Origin: Tepidamorphus gemmatus
GTDB taxonomy: Bacteria > Pseudomonadota > Alphaproteobacteria > Rhizobiales > Tepidamorphaceae
Direction of reading: 5' to 3'
Assembly: GCF_004346195.1 (NCBI RefSeq)
Contig: NZ_SMAK01000001.1
Span: forward strand, 541,147 to 605,146
DNA length: 64,000 bases
Shown: one piece after another, positions 18,171-26,872 of the stretch
Numbering within the stretch: the stretch's first letter is position 1
How the letters are laid out: each line of letters opens with the position of its first letter
Notes under the pieces: generated by a model
The model's database searches: none
The model's input: only the letters and a program-made list of their open reading frames with translations
What the model was told of the DNA's origin: nothing
Translations under genes and position numbers: made by a program

Positions 18171-18479
18171 ATGGCAACCATCGTCCTTACCGTCGAGATT
18201 CAGTTCGATCCCCGCGACAGGGACCGGATGATGGAGCTTCTGAGGCCGATGGAAGCCGCCTCGCGGGCAGAGCCGGGCTGTCTGCGATACCAGGTCTACG
18301 AGGCGATGTTCGAACCCGGCCGGGTTCTCGTCCACCAGCATTGGGCCTCCGAGGAGGCGCTGGCCGAACACACGCGTCAGCCCCATCTCCGCGCGTTCCA
18401 GGCTGCGTCCGAGGGGTTGCGGCTGGGCGCGATCACCCGGACGCTGCACAGGATCATCGACGAGAAGGTGGTCATATGA
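18171..18479 (+). CDS. Antibiotic biosynthesis monooxygenase (ABM) domain protein
   Basis: A 102-residue single ABM (YgiN-like ferredoxin-like fold) domain: a conserved EIQFDPRDRDRMMELL start, AEPGCLRYQVYEA and the HQHWASEEALAEHTRQPHL segment. Such small dimeric proteins are cofactor-free quinol monooxygenases or act in redox handling or sugar metabolism. It begins 48 bp after the dehydrogenase and is probably cotranscribed. Confidence 0.85.
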   Translation: MATIVLTVEIQFDPRDRDRMMELLRPMEAASRAEPGCLRYQVYEAMFEPGRVLVHQHWASEEALAEHTRQPHLRAFQAASEGLRLGAITRTLHRIIDEKVVI

Positions 18480-18675
18480 ACGGCGCGTGCAGAGCGCGCC
18501 GGCGCGCGCAGCAGGGCGGACACGATTGTTAACGAACCGGTAACGGAAAAGCCACGAAGTCGCCCCGGTTTCTGTCCGACGAGGCCAGATTTCCGGCCAT
18601 CGGACGCCCGATTGATCCGTTCTCCTATGCCCCAACAGCGCCCGCCGCGGCGCGGACAAGACGGGGAATGAGAGT

Positions 18676-19038
18676 ATGGTCGACGGGGTTAAGGATCGGG
18701 ATCAAGTCACAGCATCGCGCTGGCGCTGCGTCCTCAGCGCCGCGATACTCGGACTTGCGCTGGCGTTGCTGCCGCCAGTGGCTGCGCTGGCGGCGTCGGG
18801 CATCGAGACCGACTTCGGTACAGCCGGGAAGGCCGTCGGGGTGGTACATTCCGGGGAAACGGCGCTCATGCTCGAGCTTCCCAGGCCGGCGCTCGCGCCG
18901 GGCCTGCCGCCGCCCGATTTCACCACGATCTCGGATCGCAAGATCATCTCGGGTGGCATCCTGCTGCTGCTGGCAGGATTTGGCGGGCTCACCGCGCTGA
19001 TGTGGCGCGAGCTCGGCATACGGTCTCGGGTGCGGTGA
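18676..19038 (+). CDS. Small membrane protein, unknown function
   Basis: A 120-residue protein with an N-terminal hydrophobic segment (about 18-40, signal peptide or anchor), a short Pro-rich linker (RPALAPGLPPPDF) and a second hydrophobic helix near 92-108 (ISGGILLLLAGFGGLTALM), ending in basic residues. I do not recognise the family. GGGAATGAGAGT precedes the ATG. It overlaps no other gene and lies 1 bp before the next small membrane ORF, so the two are probably made together. Confidence 0.6.
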   Translation: MVDGVKDRDQVTASRWRCVLSAAILGLALALLPPVAALAASGIETDFGTAGKAVGVVHSGETALMLELPRPALAPGLPPPDFTTISDRKIISGGILLLLAGFGGLTALMWRELGIRSRVR

Positions 19039-19039
19039 G

Positions 19040-19234
19040 ATGTCCATCTCGCTGAAGCGTCTCATCGGACGGACCGAGGCTGGCGACGCGGTCGCCGTGC
19101 TGATCTTTGCCGTGCTGGTGGTGATCGGCATCATGCTGATTGCCGACGGCCTCCGGCTCAAGGTACACGAGAGGGACGGATTCGTGTCGCCCGCCCACAT
19201 GCTCGTGGACGTCAGGCTACGGCCGCACGGCTGA
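19040..19234 (+). CDS. Small single-span membrane protein, unknown function
   Basis: A 64-residue protein with one clear transmembrane helix (about 17-37, AVAVLIFAVLVVIGIMLIAD), a basic N-terminus (SLKRLIGR) and a short C-terminal tail. The ATG lies right after the stop of the preceding membrane gene (TGAGATG), a translational-coupling arrangement. No family recognised. Confidence 0.55.
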   Translation: MSISLKRLIGRTEAGDAVAVLIFAVLVVIGIMLIADGLRLKVHERDGFVSPAHMLVDVRLRPHG

Positions 19235-19254
19235 GCCGGTCGCTCCGTAGCCGG

Positions 19255-19710
19255 TCAGGAGGCGGTCCGCAACTCCTGGGCGAGGTCCTCGACGTCGGCC
19301 AGACCGTGTACCGAGATTGTCTCGCCCGAGACGATCGACAGTGACAAGGTCCCCGCACCGAAGCGCCGGCCAATTACCGACGGCTCCGCCGCGATCCCGG
19401 CAAGTTCGTCCCACCTCAGGTGGCGCGGTGTCATGGTCGGCCACCCCCGCTCGATCCAGATGCCGTCGAAGGTGCGGGCGATGCGCGTCGTCTGGAAGCG
19501 GAGGAAGACGACCAGCAGATGCAGCGGCACCACCACGGCAGCGGCGATGAACGCATACAGTCCCACCGTCCGTCCGCGGCCGCCGACGATCTCTGCGATG
19601 CCCCAGACGGCCAGCAGCACCACCGTCAAGATGATCGGCGGCAGGAACACGCTCCAGTGTGCCCGGCCGATGATGCAGGGCTCGATCGCGGGATCTGCGC
19701 TCGTGTCCAT
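19255..19710 (-). CDS. Membrane protein with bacterial PH-like domain
   Basis: The 151-residue protein has two transmembrane helices (about 21-43, VFLPPIILTVVLLAVWGIAEIV, and 50-68) followed by a beta-rich domain (about 72-150) reading RTFDGIWIERGW...RHLRWDELAGI. That pattern, hydrophobic hairpin plus W-x-E/D-L, is typical of the YdbT/YdbS bacterial pleckstrin-homology type and other DUF-class membrane proteins. Function unknown. It is convergent with the small membrane genes. Confidence 0.6.
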   Translation of the reverse strand: MDTSADPAIEPCIIGRAHWSVFLPPIILTVVLLAVWGIAEIVGGRGRTVGLYAFIAAAVVVPLHLLVVFLRFQTTRIARTFDGIWIERGWPTMTPRHLRWDELAGIAAEPSVIGRRFGAGTLSLSIVSGETISVHGLADVEDLAQELRTAS

Positions 19711-19760
19711 GTCGGGACTATAGCATCCGGCCGGGGGGTTGCACCCCGGTTCAGAAAGGA

Positions 19761-19782
19761 ACGCCGCCCCGAGGGGCGGCGT
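19761..19782 (-). terminator. Terminator after the cupin gene
   Basis: A perfect 10-bp stem ACGCCGCCCC / GGGGCGGCGT with a 2-bp centre is followed on the minus strand by UCCUUUCU. It lies 51 bp beyond the stop of the JmjC-like gene. Confidence 0.6.
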
Positions 19783-19832
19783 CGAAGTCTGCGTTTGGAG
19801 CGATCGTCAGAAAGCCTTGATGATGCGTGCGG

Positions 19833-20753
19833 TCAGCGCGGTACGTCGACGAAACCGCCGGGTGCGGCTGGATCGACGAGAAAGTCGGTGATTCGCGCGT
19901 AGCGATGCTTCTTCATCAGCCCGCTGTACTTGACCGCCGCAGCAAGACCCGCCTTGGCCAGGAAGACCGGACCGGACGTTGCGCGCGACGGATTGCGGAC
20001 GCCGATCCGCCGCAGCAGGCCATTGGCGTAGTTCATGGCATAGGAGGCGCGGATCTCGCTCGTCCAGTGTTCGGTCGTCACCGATACGTTGAGACAGTCG
20101 TGATTGACGACGCGGTGGGGGCCATTCAGCGCCCAATGCAGCATCTGGCCCGGCTCGAGATCGTGAATCTCGGCGTAGTCGTCGTACCAGGGCTCGTAGG
20201 GTACCTCTTCCTCGGTCAGACCGAGGATCACCCCTTCCATGTCCGCCGGGTTGAGGAAAGGCTCGGCGGCCGGATAGACATAGACCCGCTTGCGGCCGCG
20301 GATCTGCCAGAGCATCTGACCGGGTATGTCGCAGTGATAGTAGACCTGCGCATTCGGTGACGAGATCAGCACGCCAAGGCTGCGCCTGAAGGTCGACAGC
20401 CCCGGCACATTGGACTCAATCTCGCGGAAAATTCGGTCGAGCAGGGCGCCGTATCGGGCATCGGTGGCGTTGACGCGCTGAAGGTTGATCCAGATGCGGC
20501 CGGTCCTGACCGCCTCGATCACCTCGGCGCCGCTGCGGGTGCCCTTGTCGCCGGCGCGCCAGTTGCGGCGGCGATGATCGGTGCCCATCGTGCAGATGTG
20601 GTAGTCGGCAGGATCGGCGCGATCGATCAGCTCGGCCAGCGCCTCATCCTCGAACAGGCCGGTCTCGGCCAGCCGGTGCTGCAACTTGATCGTGTGGCGA
20701 CCGAACAGGCTCGTGTACCTGGGCTGCCAGTCCGCGAAGATCGTCTGAGTCAT
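19833..20753 (-). CDS. Cupin-8/JmjC-like Fe(II)/2OG oxygenase-type protein
   Basis: A 306-residue protein with the HxD...H iron-binding pattern of JmjC/cupin-8 oxygenases: H140-C-D142 (YYHCDIPGQMLWQIRG) and a distal His near 213 (NGPHRVVNHDC). The phrase GQMLWQIRGRKRVYVYP matches the double-stranded beta-helix of this family, which hydroxylates proteins or small molecules. Its target is unknown. The ATG at 20753 starts it; an upstream frame uses a TTG at 20810. No strong Shine-Dalgarno is seen. Confidence 0.75.
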   Translation of the reverse strand: MTQTIFADWQPRYTSLFGRHTIKLQHRLAETGLFEDEALAELIDRADPADYHICTMGTDHRRRNWRAGDKGTRSGAEVIEAVRTGRIWINLQRVNATDARYGALLDRIFREIESNVPGLSTFRRSLGVLISSPNAQVYYHCDIPGQMLWQIRGRKRVYVYPAAEPFLNPADMEGVILGLTEEEVPYEPWYDDYAEIHDLEPGQMLHWALNGPHRVVNHDCLNVSVTTEHWTSEIRASYAMNYANGLLRRIGVRNPSRATSGPVFLAKAGLAAAVKYSGLMKKHRYARITDFLVDPAAPGGFVDVPR

Positions 20754-20915
20754 CTGGCTGTCGGCAGGTGTCTCGGATTGAAGCGCCCGCAGAGCGAGCG
20801 GAGCCGACAATACGCAATCCGTTCAGCGAGCGGAAACCTTTCCGTTCCTTTACCTTAAGGAGCGGAAACAGCCTTTTGTCGAATTGCAGTAAGGTCATCG
20901 CGGGCGGACAGGCTC

Positions 20916-21461
20916 TCAGCGGCCCGATGGGGGTTCCGCCAGCTGCTTCAGTCGCTCTAGCCCCGCCTCGTAGTCCTTGCCGACCCATCCGTCGATGAAC
21001 AGTCCGAGCCACCGTCGCACCGGGTTCATGCCCAGATCGGTGGCGAAGTCCCAGGTGACCTCCGTGCCATGGCCGGCCGGCGTCAGGATGATGTTCGCTT
21101 CGGCCTTGCCCAGTTCGCCGAAGCGCAGTTGCGCGGTGACCGAGCGGCCCGGATCGATCTCGGTGATCTCATGGCTGCCCGACCCGACATCCGGGTGCGC
21201 GCTGCGCCACACCATACGCTGGCCGACGCCATCCTTCGCACCCTCGTAGTGATAGGTGGTGCCCTCCGGGTCGATCGACGCCCACGGCGACCATTCGTTG
21301 AAGCGCCTCAGATCCGACACCAGCGGCCAGATGGCGCCGGACGGCGCGTTAATGACGATGGCGCGGCTCACGTCGACGTGTCGGGGCAGCAGCAGGCCGG
21401 CGATCAGCCCCAGCGCCACGACGATGATCACTCCGACGATGTAGCGCACGATCGAACGCAT
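20916..21461 (-). CDS. SRPBCC (START-like) family protein
   Basis: The 181-residue protein has an N-terminal membrane anchor or signal (about 5-25, IVRYIVGVIIVVALGLIAGLLL) followed by a SRPBCC/polyketide cyclase-like domain (SRAIVINAPSGAIWPLVSDLRRFNEWSPWA). The hydrophobic cavity of this fold binds lipids or hydrophobic ligands; function in this lineage is unknown. It is divergent from the PQQ dehydrogenase gene with 132 bp between starts. Confidence 0.85.
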   Translation of the reverse strand: MRSIVRYIVGVIIVVALGLIAGLLLPRHVDVSRAIVINAPSGAIWPLVSDLRRFNEWSPWASIDPEGTTYHYEGAKDGVGQRMVWRSAHPDVGSGSHEITEIDPGRSVTAQLRFGELGKAEANIILTPAGHGTEVTWDFATDLGMNPVRRWLGLFIDGWVGKDYEAGLERLKQLAEPPSGR

Positions 21462-21593
21462 TGTTGCCGATTCTTGGGATTCGCAATGACTCGTTCCGGC
21501 CCCGCTCCGGGACGCCCGGGACTTCACGCTTGCGTGAAACCGGCGGCCGACTCGGCCCGAGCCCCTAGATACGATCTCGGCAGGAGAAGGGCC

Positions 21594-22742
21594 ATGTCGA
21601 ACTGTGATTTTCAACCATATGCCGTCGTCGTTGCAGTGGCGGGTGTGGCGATTGCTGCCGCCATGGCATCAGCCCCAATCGCCGACGCCAGTGCCAGTCA
21701 GGTGCGCGTTGAGACGGTCGCGCGCGGTCTCGAGCATCCCTGGGGGCTGACCTTCCTGCCCGACGGGGCGATGCTGGTCACCGAGCGGCCGGGCCGGGTG
21801 CGACTTGTGGCAGCCGACGGCAGCATGTCCGACCCGATTGCGGGGGCGCCGCAGACGCGGGCCTTCGGCCAAGGCGGCTTGCTCGATGTTGCACTGCATC
21901 CGGACTTCGCCTCCAATGGCCTCGTCTACTTCACCTTCGCCGAACTGGACGGCGGTTCCGCCGGTACCGCGGTGGCGCGGGCACGACTGGTCCGGACCGA
22001 GGGCGCACCGCCCCGGTTCGAGGGGCTGCAGACGATTTTCAGGATGAACCGCAAGTCGAGCGGCAACCGGCATTTCGGTTCACGGCTCGCCTTCGCCCCG
22101 GACGGGACACTGTTCGTTACCATCGGTGACCGGGGAGAGATGGAGCGGGCCCAGGTTGCCACCGACCATGCCGGCTCGGTACTGAGGATCGCCGATGACG
22201 GCGCTGTTCCGCCCGACAACCCCTTTGCCGACGGTGCCGCCGCGGAGCCGGAGATCTGGTCGTTCGGCCACCGCAATCCGCAGGGGGCCGCGATCCACCC
22301 CGACACCGGGGCGCTGTGGACGGTCGAACACGGGCCGCGCGGCGGCGACGAGCTGAACATACCGCGGAGGGGGGCGAACCACGGCTGGCCGGTGATCTCC
22401 TACGGAGTCCACTACTCGGGCCGGACGGTCGGGGAGGGCACCGAGAAGGAGGGCATGGAGCAGCCGATCCACTACTGGGACCCGTCGGTCTCGCCGTCCG
22501 GGCTGATGTTCTATACCGGCGACGTCTTTCCGGACTGGCGCGGCGACCTGTTCACCGGCGGTCTGTCGGGACAGGTGCTGGTCCGGCTTGAACTCGACGG
22601 CGAGCGGGTGACGGGCGAGGAGCGGCTGCTTGGCGATCTGGGCATGCGAATCCGCGACGTTCGCCAGGGGCCGGATGGCCACATCTACCTGCTCACCGAT
22701 TCAGGCGACGGGCGGATCCTTAAGCTCAGCCCCCCGGATTGA
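21594..22742 (+). CDS. PQQ-dependent soluble sugar dehydrogenase (GSDH/YliI-like)
   Basis: A 382-residue six-bladed beta-propeller. A signal peptide covers about residues 1-35 (ASAPIADA-SASQ). Motifs are HPWGLTFLPDGAMLVTER, GNRHFGSRLAFAPDG (catalytic His), SFGHRNPQG, EHGPRGGDELN and NHGWPVISYG. The enzymes oxidise aldoses in the periplasm with PQQ; YliI of E. coli is the closest described type. No pqq genes are in this window, so the cofactor must come from elsewhere. AGGAGAAGG precedes ATG 21594. Confidence 0.9.
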   Translation: MSNCDFQPYAVVVAVAGVAIAAAMASAPIADASASQVRVETVARGLEHPWGLTFLPDGAMLVTERPGRVRLVAADGSMSDPIAGAPQTRAFGQGGLLDVALHPDFASNGLVYFTFAELDGGSAGTAVARARLVRTEGAPPRFEGLQTIFRMNRKSSGNRHFGSRLAFAPDGTLFVTIGDRGEMERAQVATDHAGSVLRIADDGAVPPDNPFADGAAAEPEIWSFGHRNPQGAAIHPDTGALWTVEHGPRGGDELNIPRRGANHGWPVISYGVHYSGRTVGEGTEKEGMEQPIHYWDPSVSPSGLMFYTGDVFPDWRGDLFTGGLSGQVLVRLELDGERVTGEERLLGDLGMRIRDVRQGPDGHIYLLTDSGDGRILKLSPPD

Positions 22743-22862
22743 GGTCATTGCACGCGGGCTCGCCGGTATCCAGGCTGCGCCATGCAATGGCCAAGCTGTC
22801 CGGCAATTCTCCTGCTGAACCCTGATCAGTCCGTGGAGGGGGCGTGACCGCGTGGGCGCCCC

Positions 22863-23306
22863 TCACATCGGCGGGATGCGCAGCACCTGACCCGGATAGA
22901 TCTTGTCGGGATGGGTCAGCATCGGCCTGTTCGCCTCGAAGATGACGGTATAGGACGCGCCCTTGCCCTTGCCGTAATGGGTTTCGGCGATCTTCCAGAG
23001 CGTGTCGCCCTTCTTCACCTCGTAGAAGATCGCATCCGGCTCCCTGGTCTTCACGGCGATGTCCTCGTCGACGGCGCCGACGCCGGTGACGTTGCCGAGC
23101 GCCAGGATGATCTTCTCGCGGACCGAGCTGGAGGGGGCCATGCCGGTCACCTTGACCTTGTCGCCCTCGACCTTGATCTCCAGTCCCTCCGCCTCGAGTC
23201 CCAGCTTCTCGACAGACTTCCTCAGATCTTCGGCCGGCGGTGCTGCGTCGGACGATCCGATGCCGAGCTTCTCGCCGACGTCCTTCAGGAACGAGAACAG
23301 TCCCAT
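22863..23306 (-). CDS. BON and LysM domain protein (Kbp/YgaU-like)
   Basis: A 147-residue cytosolic protein with a BON domain (about 28-90, VEGDKVKVTGMAPSSSVREKIILALGNVTGV) and a C-terminal LysM motif (about 95-145, YEVKKGDTLWKIAETHYG). This architecture and length match Kbp/YgaU of E. coli, a potassium-binding, hyperosmotic-stress protein. There is no signal peptide, as expected for Kbp. It stands alone between convergent neighbours. Confidence 0.88.
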   Translation of the reverse strand: MGLFSFLKDVGEKLGIGSSDAAPPAEDLRKSVEKLGLEAEGLEIKVEGDKVKVTGMAPSSSVREKIILALGNVTGVGAVDEDIAVKTREPDAIFYEVKKGDTLWKIAETHYGKGKGASYTVIFEANRPMLTHPDKIYPGQVLRIPPM

Positions 23307-23421
23307 CTTGCTGGCCTCCGTGTGCGCGATCGGGGAAGTTTAGCCGGTCTCACGACCGGGGAAAGGGAAAAGCGCTGCCGAACGGTGGCGAGGGGCCAGC
23401 TCGGAGCCGGCTGCGACCGTG

Positions 23422-24672
23422 TCAGGCCGGCCGCAGCCGTGTGGCCGCCGAATGGCTGCGGAACAGGACGTACAGCATGACCGTCACATTGAGCAGGTTC
23501 CAGGCGATGCCGTTCAGAAAGGCCGCCAGATACGAGCCGGTCAGGTCATAGATCCAGCCCGACATCCAGCCGCCGAACGCCATGCCGACGACCGTCGCCA
23601 TGATCACGGTGCCGACCCGCTGGCCGGCCTCGCGGGCGGGCAGGTATTCGCGCACGATCAGCGCGTAACACGGCACGATGCCGCCCTGCGACAGTCCGAA
23701 CACCAGCGACACGACATAGAGCGAGGCGAGCCCATTGAAGGGAATGTAGAGTGCCAGCGCCAGACCCTGCAAGACCGAACCGATCAGCAGCGTCTTCACG
23801 CCGCCGATGCAGTCGGCGAGGAATCCGGAGGCGAGACGGCTGATCACGCCGGCGCCGAGCATCAGGGCGAGCATCTCGGCGCCGCGTGCGACGCCATAGC
23901 CGAGATCGGCGCAATAGGCGACAATGTGCACCTGCGGCATCGACATCGCCACGCAGCAGCCCAGCCCCGCCACGACCAGCAGGATCTGCAGCGCGCGCGG
24001 CGACAGATCGATCGGCTTCAGCGGCCCGCCGGAATGGCCCCTCTCGGTGCCGGGGATCACCTCCTCGACGAAGCGACGGCGCAACAGCAGCGACAGCGGC
24101 ACCATCGCGACGAGGATGACGATGCCGATGACCATGTAGGTCGTCCGCCAGCCGTCGGCCGCCAAGATCGGCTGCATGATGGGCGGCCAGATGGCGCCGG
24201 CAAGGTAATTGCCGGTCGCCGCCGCCGCGACCGCGACGCCGCGGCGGCGACGGAACCAGTGCGACAGGTCGGCGATCAGCGGGCCGAAGGTCGCCGCCGT
24301 GCCGATGCCGATCAGCGCGCCCTGGGCCAGCGCGAACAGCCAGAGCTGCGGGCTCATCGCGGCGAGGATGAAACCGGCGCCGAGCGCCAGCGCCGAGCCG
24401 AGGATCGGCGGCATGATGCCGTAGCGGTCGACGAGGCGGCCGACGAGGGCGTTACCGAGCGCGAAGCCGGCCATGGTCAGCGTATAGGGCAACGAGGCAT
24501 CGGCGCGGTCGACGCCGAACTCCGCCTGCACCGCCGGCAGCACCACGACTACGGCCCACATGCCGACGCCGCCGATCGTCCCGAGCATCATCGAGATCGC
24601 CAGCCGGAACCACGAATAGCCGCTGTCGACGCGGCAAGGACCAGTCGCGACTTTCACCACGTCGAGGATCAT
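23422..24672 (-). CDS. MFS transporter
   Basis: The 416-residue protein has 12 predicted helices and the loop 2-3 motif GNALVGRLVDRYGIMPP. The overall pattern (IGTAATFGPLIADLSHWFRRRRGVAVAAAATGNYLAGAIWPP) resembles the monocarboxylate/OFA-like MFS branch that imports or exports organic acids. Substrate not predictable. It lies 14 bp downstream of the GST gene on the same strand, so the pair is probably one transcript. Confidence 0.88.
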   Translation of the reverse strand: MILDVVKVATGPCRVDSGYSWFRLAISMMLGTIGGVGMWAVVVVLPAVQAEFGVDRADASLPYTLTMAGFALGNALVGRLVDRYGIMPPILGSALALGAGFILAAMSPQLWLFALAQGALIGIGTAATFGPLIADLSHWFRRRRGVAVAAAATGNYLAGAIWPPIMQPILAADGWRTTYMVIGIVILVAMVPLSLLLRRRFVEEVIPGTERGHSGGPLKPIDLSPRALQILLVVAGLGCCVAMSMPQVHIVAYCADLGYGVARGAEMLALMLGAGVISRLASGFLADCIGGVKTLLIGSVLQGLALALYIPFNGLASLYVVSLVFGLSQGGIVPCYALIVREYLPAREAGQRVGTVIMATVVGMAFGGWMSGWIYDLTGSYLAAFLNGIAWNLLNVTVMLYVLFRSHSAATRLRPA

Positions 24673-24686
24673 CGACCGCGAGCTCC

Positions 24687-25292
24687 TCAGACGACCGGCG
24701 TCGTCTCTCCGTAAGCGGGAACCTGTGCCCCGAAGGCGTCGAGCCAGGCGACGAGCCTTGGATGGCCCGACCGCCAGCGCCCATCGAAGCGCAGGTCGAG
24801 ATAGCCGAGCGCGCAGGCAAGCGCGATGTGGCCGATATCGACCTTCGGGGTCAGCGGCGGCGGACTCGCGTGGAATGCGAGCAGCGCCCGGGCGATCTTG
24901 GCGGATTGGCGGTCGAGCCAGGGCGGGTGATGCATCTCCGGTGGCCTGAACCGGCTCTCGTAGACGATCAGCAGCGCGGCATCCATCAGCCCATCAGCCA
25001 AGGCCTGCATCTTCAGGGCGCGGAACCGGGGCTCGCCCGTCGGAATGAGGCGGCCGCCACCCGCAAGGTGGTCGAGATATTCGACGATGACGCGGGAATC
25101 GTAGAGCGTGCTGCCATCCTCCAGTACCAGCGTCGGTATCTTTCCGAGCGGGTTCTCGGCGAGAAATCCGTCGGCCGGAGCGACCGTGTCCGTGGTCTCG
25201 ACGCGTATGCGGTCCTGGAGCCCGAGCAGCTTAGCCGCGATCTTCACCTTCCGGCCGAATGGAGAGGCTGGCGACGAACGCAGGATCATCAT
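24687..25292 (-). CDS. Glutathione S-transferase family protein
   Basis: A 201-residue protein with an N-terminal thioredoxin-like domain (about 1-82: SSPASPFGRKVKIAAKLLGL, ENPLGKIPTLVLEDGSTLYDS) and a C-terminal helical domain (DIGHIALACALGYLDLRF). It fits the GST group of small bacterial enzymes with Ser in the first helix as a candidate catalytic residue. It likely conjugates or reduces small electrophiles. It precedes the MFS gene. Confidence 0.9.
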   Translation of the reverse strand: MMILRSSPASPFGRKVKIAAKLLGLQDRIRVETTDTVAPADGFLAENPLGKIPTLVLEDGSTLYDSRVIVEYLDHLAGGGRLIPTGEPRFRALKMQALADGLMDAALLIVYESRFRPPEMHHPPWLDRQSAKIARALLAFHASPPPLTPKVDIGHIALACALGYLDLRFDGRWRSGHPRLVAWLDAFGAQVPAYGETTPVV

Positions 25293-25422
25293 GTGCGGGG
25301 ACTCCGGCCGGGTGTGTGCCCACCGGCTGGGCAGGTTGCCCGAACACTAGCCGCTTTGTGCGGCCGGCGCCAAGTCTGCATGCGGGCCGAGTCGCTCGTG
25401 CCCAACAAATCGGGTCATCTAA

Positions 25423-25791
25423 CGCGACGGCAATCCGACCGGCAGGGCGATCGCGATCGCGCCCGAGTGCGGTGTCTACGGCGGTGCCAGGCCGAACGCC
25501 GATGCTGCCTTCGCCATTGCCCGGCTCAAATGCCGCGATGCCGGCGCGGGCGGCTGCTATCGCGCCGACTGGTGCGACCCGGGGCGCTGGGGCGCGGTCC
25601 ATTCGGTGCGCACCGCCGAATTCCGCGGACCCGACGCGCTGTGCGACGCACCGAGTCGCGAGCGAGCCCTCGCCACCGTGGAGACCTGGTGCGGGTCTCA
25701 GGCGTTCGTGGTGTCCTGATACGTCTCGAGGATATTGACGCCCGACGGCGTCGAGGAGGACGCCGACCTGGAGTTCAGCGTCGAGCCGTAA
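25423..25791 (+). pseudogene. Probable remnant of a small secreted Cys-rich protein
   Basis: One reading frame keeps gene-like codon bias from 25423 to 25719 and shows CGVYGGARPNADAAFAIARLKCRD and GGCYRADWCDPGRWGAVHS, a Cys/Trp pattern like DUF4189-type secreted proteins. There is no start codon: a TAA sits just upstream at 25420. It stops at TGA 25717 and then runs on in the same frame for 24 more sense codons to TAA 25789. I read this as a decayed gene with lost 5' end and an in-frame stop. The 500-bp space between the GST and methyltransferase genes otherwise holds nothing I can call. Confidence 0.4.
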
Positions 25792-25821
25792 CCACACGTG
25801 ATCCGGTCAAGGTCCGCCCGG

Positions 25822-26679
25822 TCATCTGCGCCTCAGCACCGCCCACATGTTGTCGCTGGTCGGGATCGCCCCGGTAAGGCCGAAATCCGCGGCGAAACCC
25901 GCCCGCCCGGCCATGGCCCGCAAGCTTGCCGGCGTGAAGTAGTTGACATGGTCGGGATAGCGGAAGCCGCACCAGCGCCGGCCGGTCACGCGGCGGTTGA
26001 GCGAGGCGTAGTTGGGAACCTTGACGATGGCGGCGCCGCCGGGCGCCAGCGCCCGCGCGAGTTCTTGCAGCACCTCGGCCGGCTGCACCTCGTGTTCGAG
26101 GTAGGAACGCAGCATGGCGGCCGTGAAGAAGCCGTCGGGAAACTGCTTCAGCCCGTCCAGGGCCGGCGCATGGATGCAGGCGCCGCCGCGGGTCGCGAAG
26201 CTGGCATCGGCCGCCCGCGCGAGGTCAGCGGAGATCTCGATGCCGTAGGGGATGTAGCCCTCGGCCAGCGTCATCGCGCGCCCACCCTCCGCGCAGCCGA
26301 TATCGAGCACGTTGCCGGGCGGCGCGGAGTCCTCGGCCATGCGGGCGATGTCACGGCGCGGGAACAGCCGGTTGCGCTTCCGCAGCGCCTGGCTGACCCT
26401 GTAGGAGACCGGCCGCTCGGCGGCGCGGCGGCGGTTCTCTGATTCCCGGCTCTTCTCCCAGGAGAGGGTGGCGTGCAGCGCCTCGTAGCGCGGCACCGGG
26501 TCGAGATAGACGAAGCCGCAGGTCCGGCAGTCCTTGATCGACCAGGGCGGGCGCGAAAACGGTCCGGCGGCGCGATCGTCATTGTCGGTGCCGCAGGCCG
26601 GGCAGGGCCGGTGCGACACCGGGACGGGCCCCAGTGGCGTGTCGATGGTGTCGGGGGCGGCGGAGGCATGGACAGTCAT
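25822..26679 (-). CDS. Class I SAM-dependent methyltransferase with N-terminal zinc-ribbon-like motif
   Basis: A 285-residue protein. Two Cys pairs near the N-terminus (CPACG, about 24-28, and CRTCG, about 51-55) suggest a zinc ribbon. A methyltransferase domain follows with motif I NVLDIGCAEGG and a C-terminal KVPNYASLNRRVTGRRWCGFRYPDHVNYFTPASL. Proteins of this form methylate sugars or lipids in surface polysaccharide pathways, but no such genes are nearby. Start ATG 26679 or the ATG four codons upstream cannot be separated. Confidence 0.82.
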   Translation of the reverse strand: MTVHASAAPDTIDTPLGPVPVSHRPCPACGTDNDDRAAGPFSRPPWSIKDCRTCGFVYLDPVPRYEALHATLSWEKSRESENRRRAAERPVSYRVSQALRKRNRLFPRRDIARMAEDSAPPGNVLDIGCAEGGRAMTLAEGYIPYGIEISADLARAADASFATRGGACIHAPALDGLKQFPDGFFTAAMLRSYLEHEVQPAEVLQELARALAPGGAAIVKVPNYASLNRRVTGRRWCGFRYPDHVNYFTPASLRAMAGRAGFAADFGLTGAIPTSDNMWAVLRRR

Positions 26680-26872
26680 AGCGCACGACATGCGCCCGAA
26701 ACGGGACGGCGTCAACCGCCGAGGCGGCATGATCGGCCGTGGTCCCGCCGCCATGCCCCTTGCGCCCCGGCCCAATGCCTGTGACCATGCGATGACAGGC
26801 GCGGCCACCGGCACTCGCGCGCAGATATTCGGATGCCCGGCGGTCCGCCCATAACAGAGGGAGGGTTGCTGG

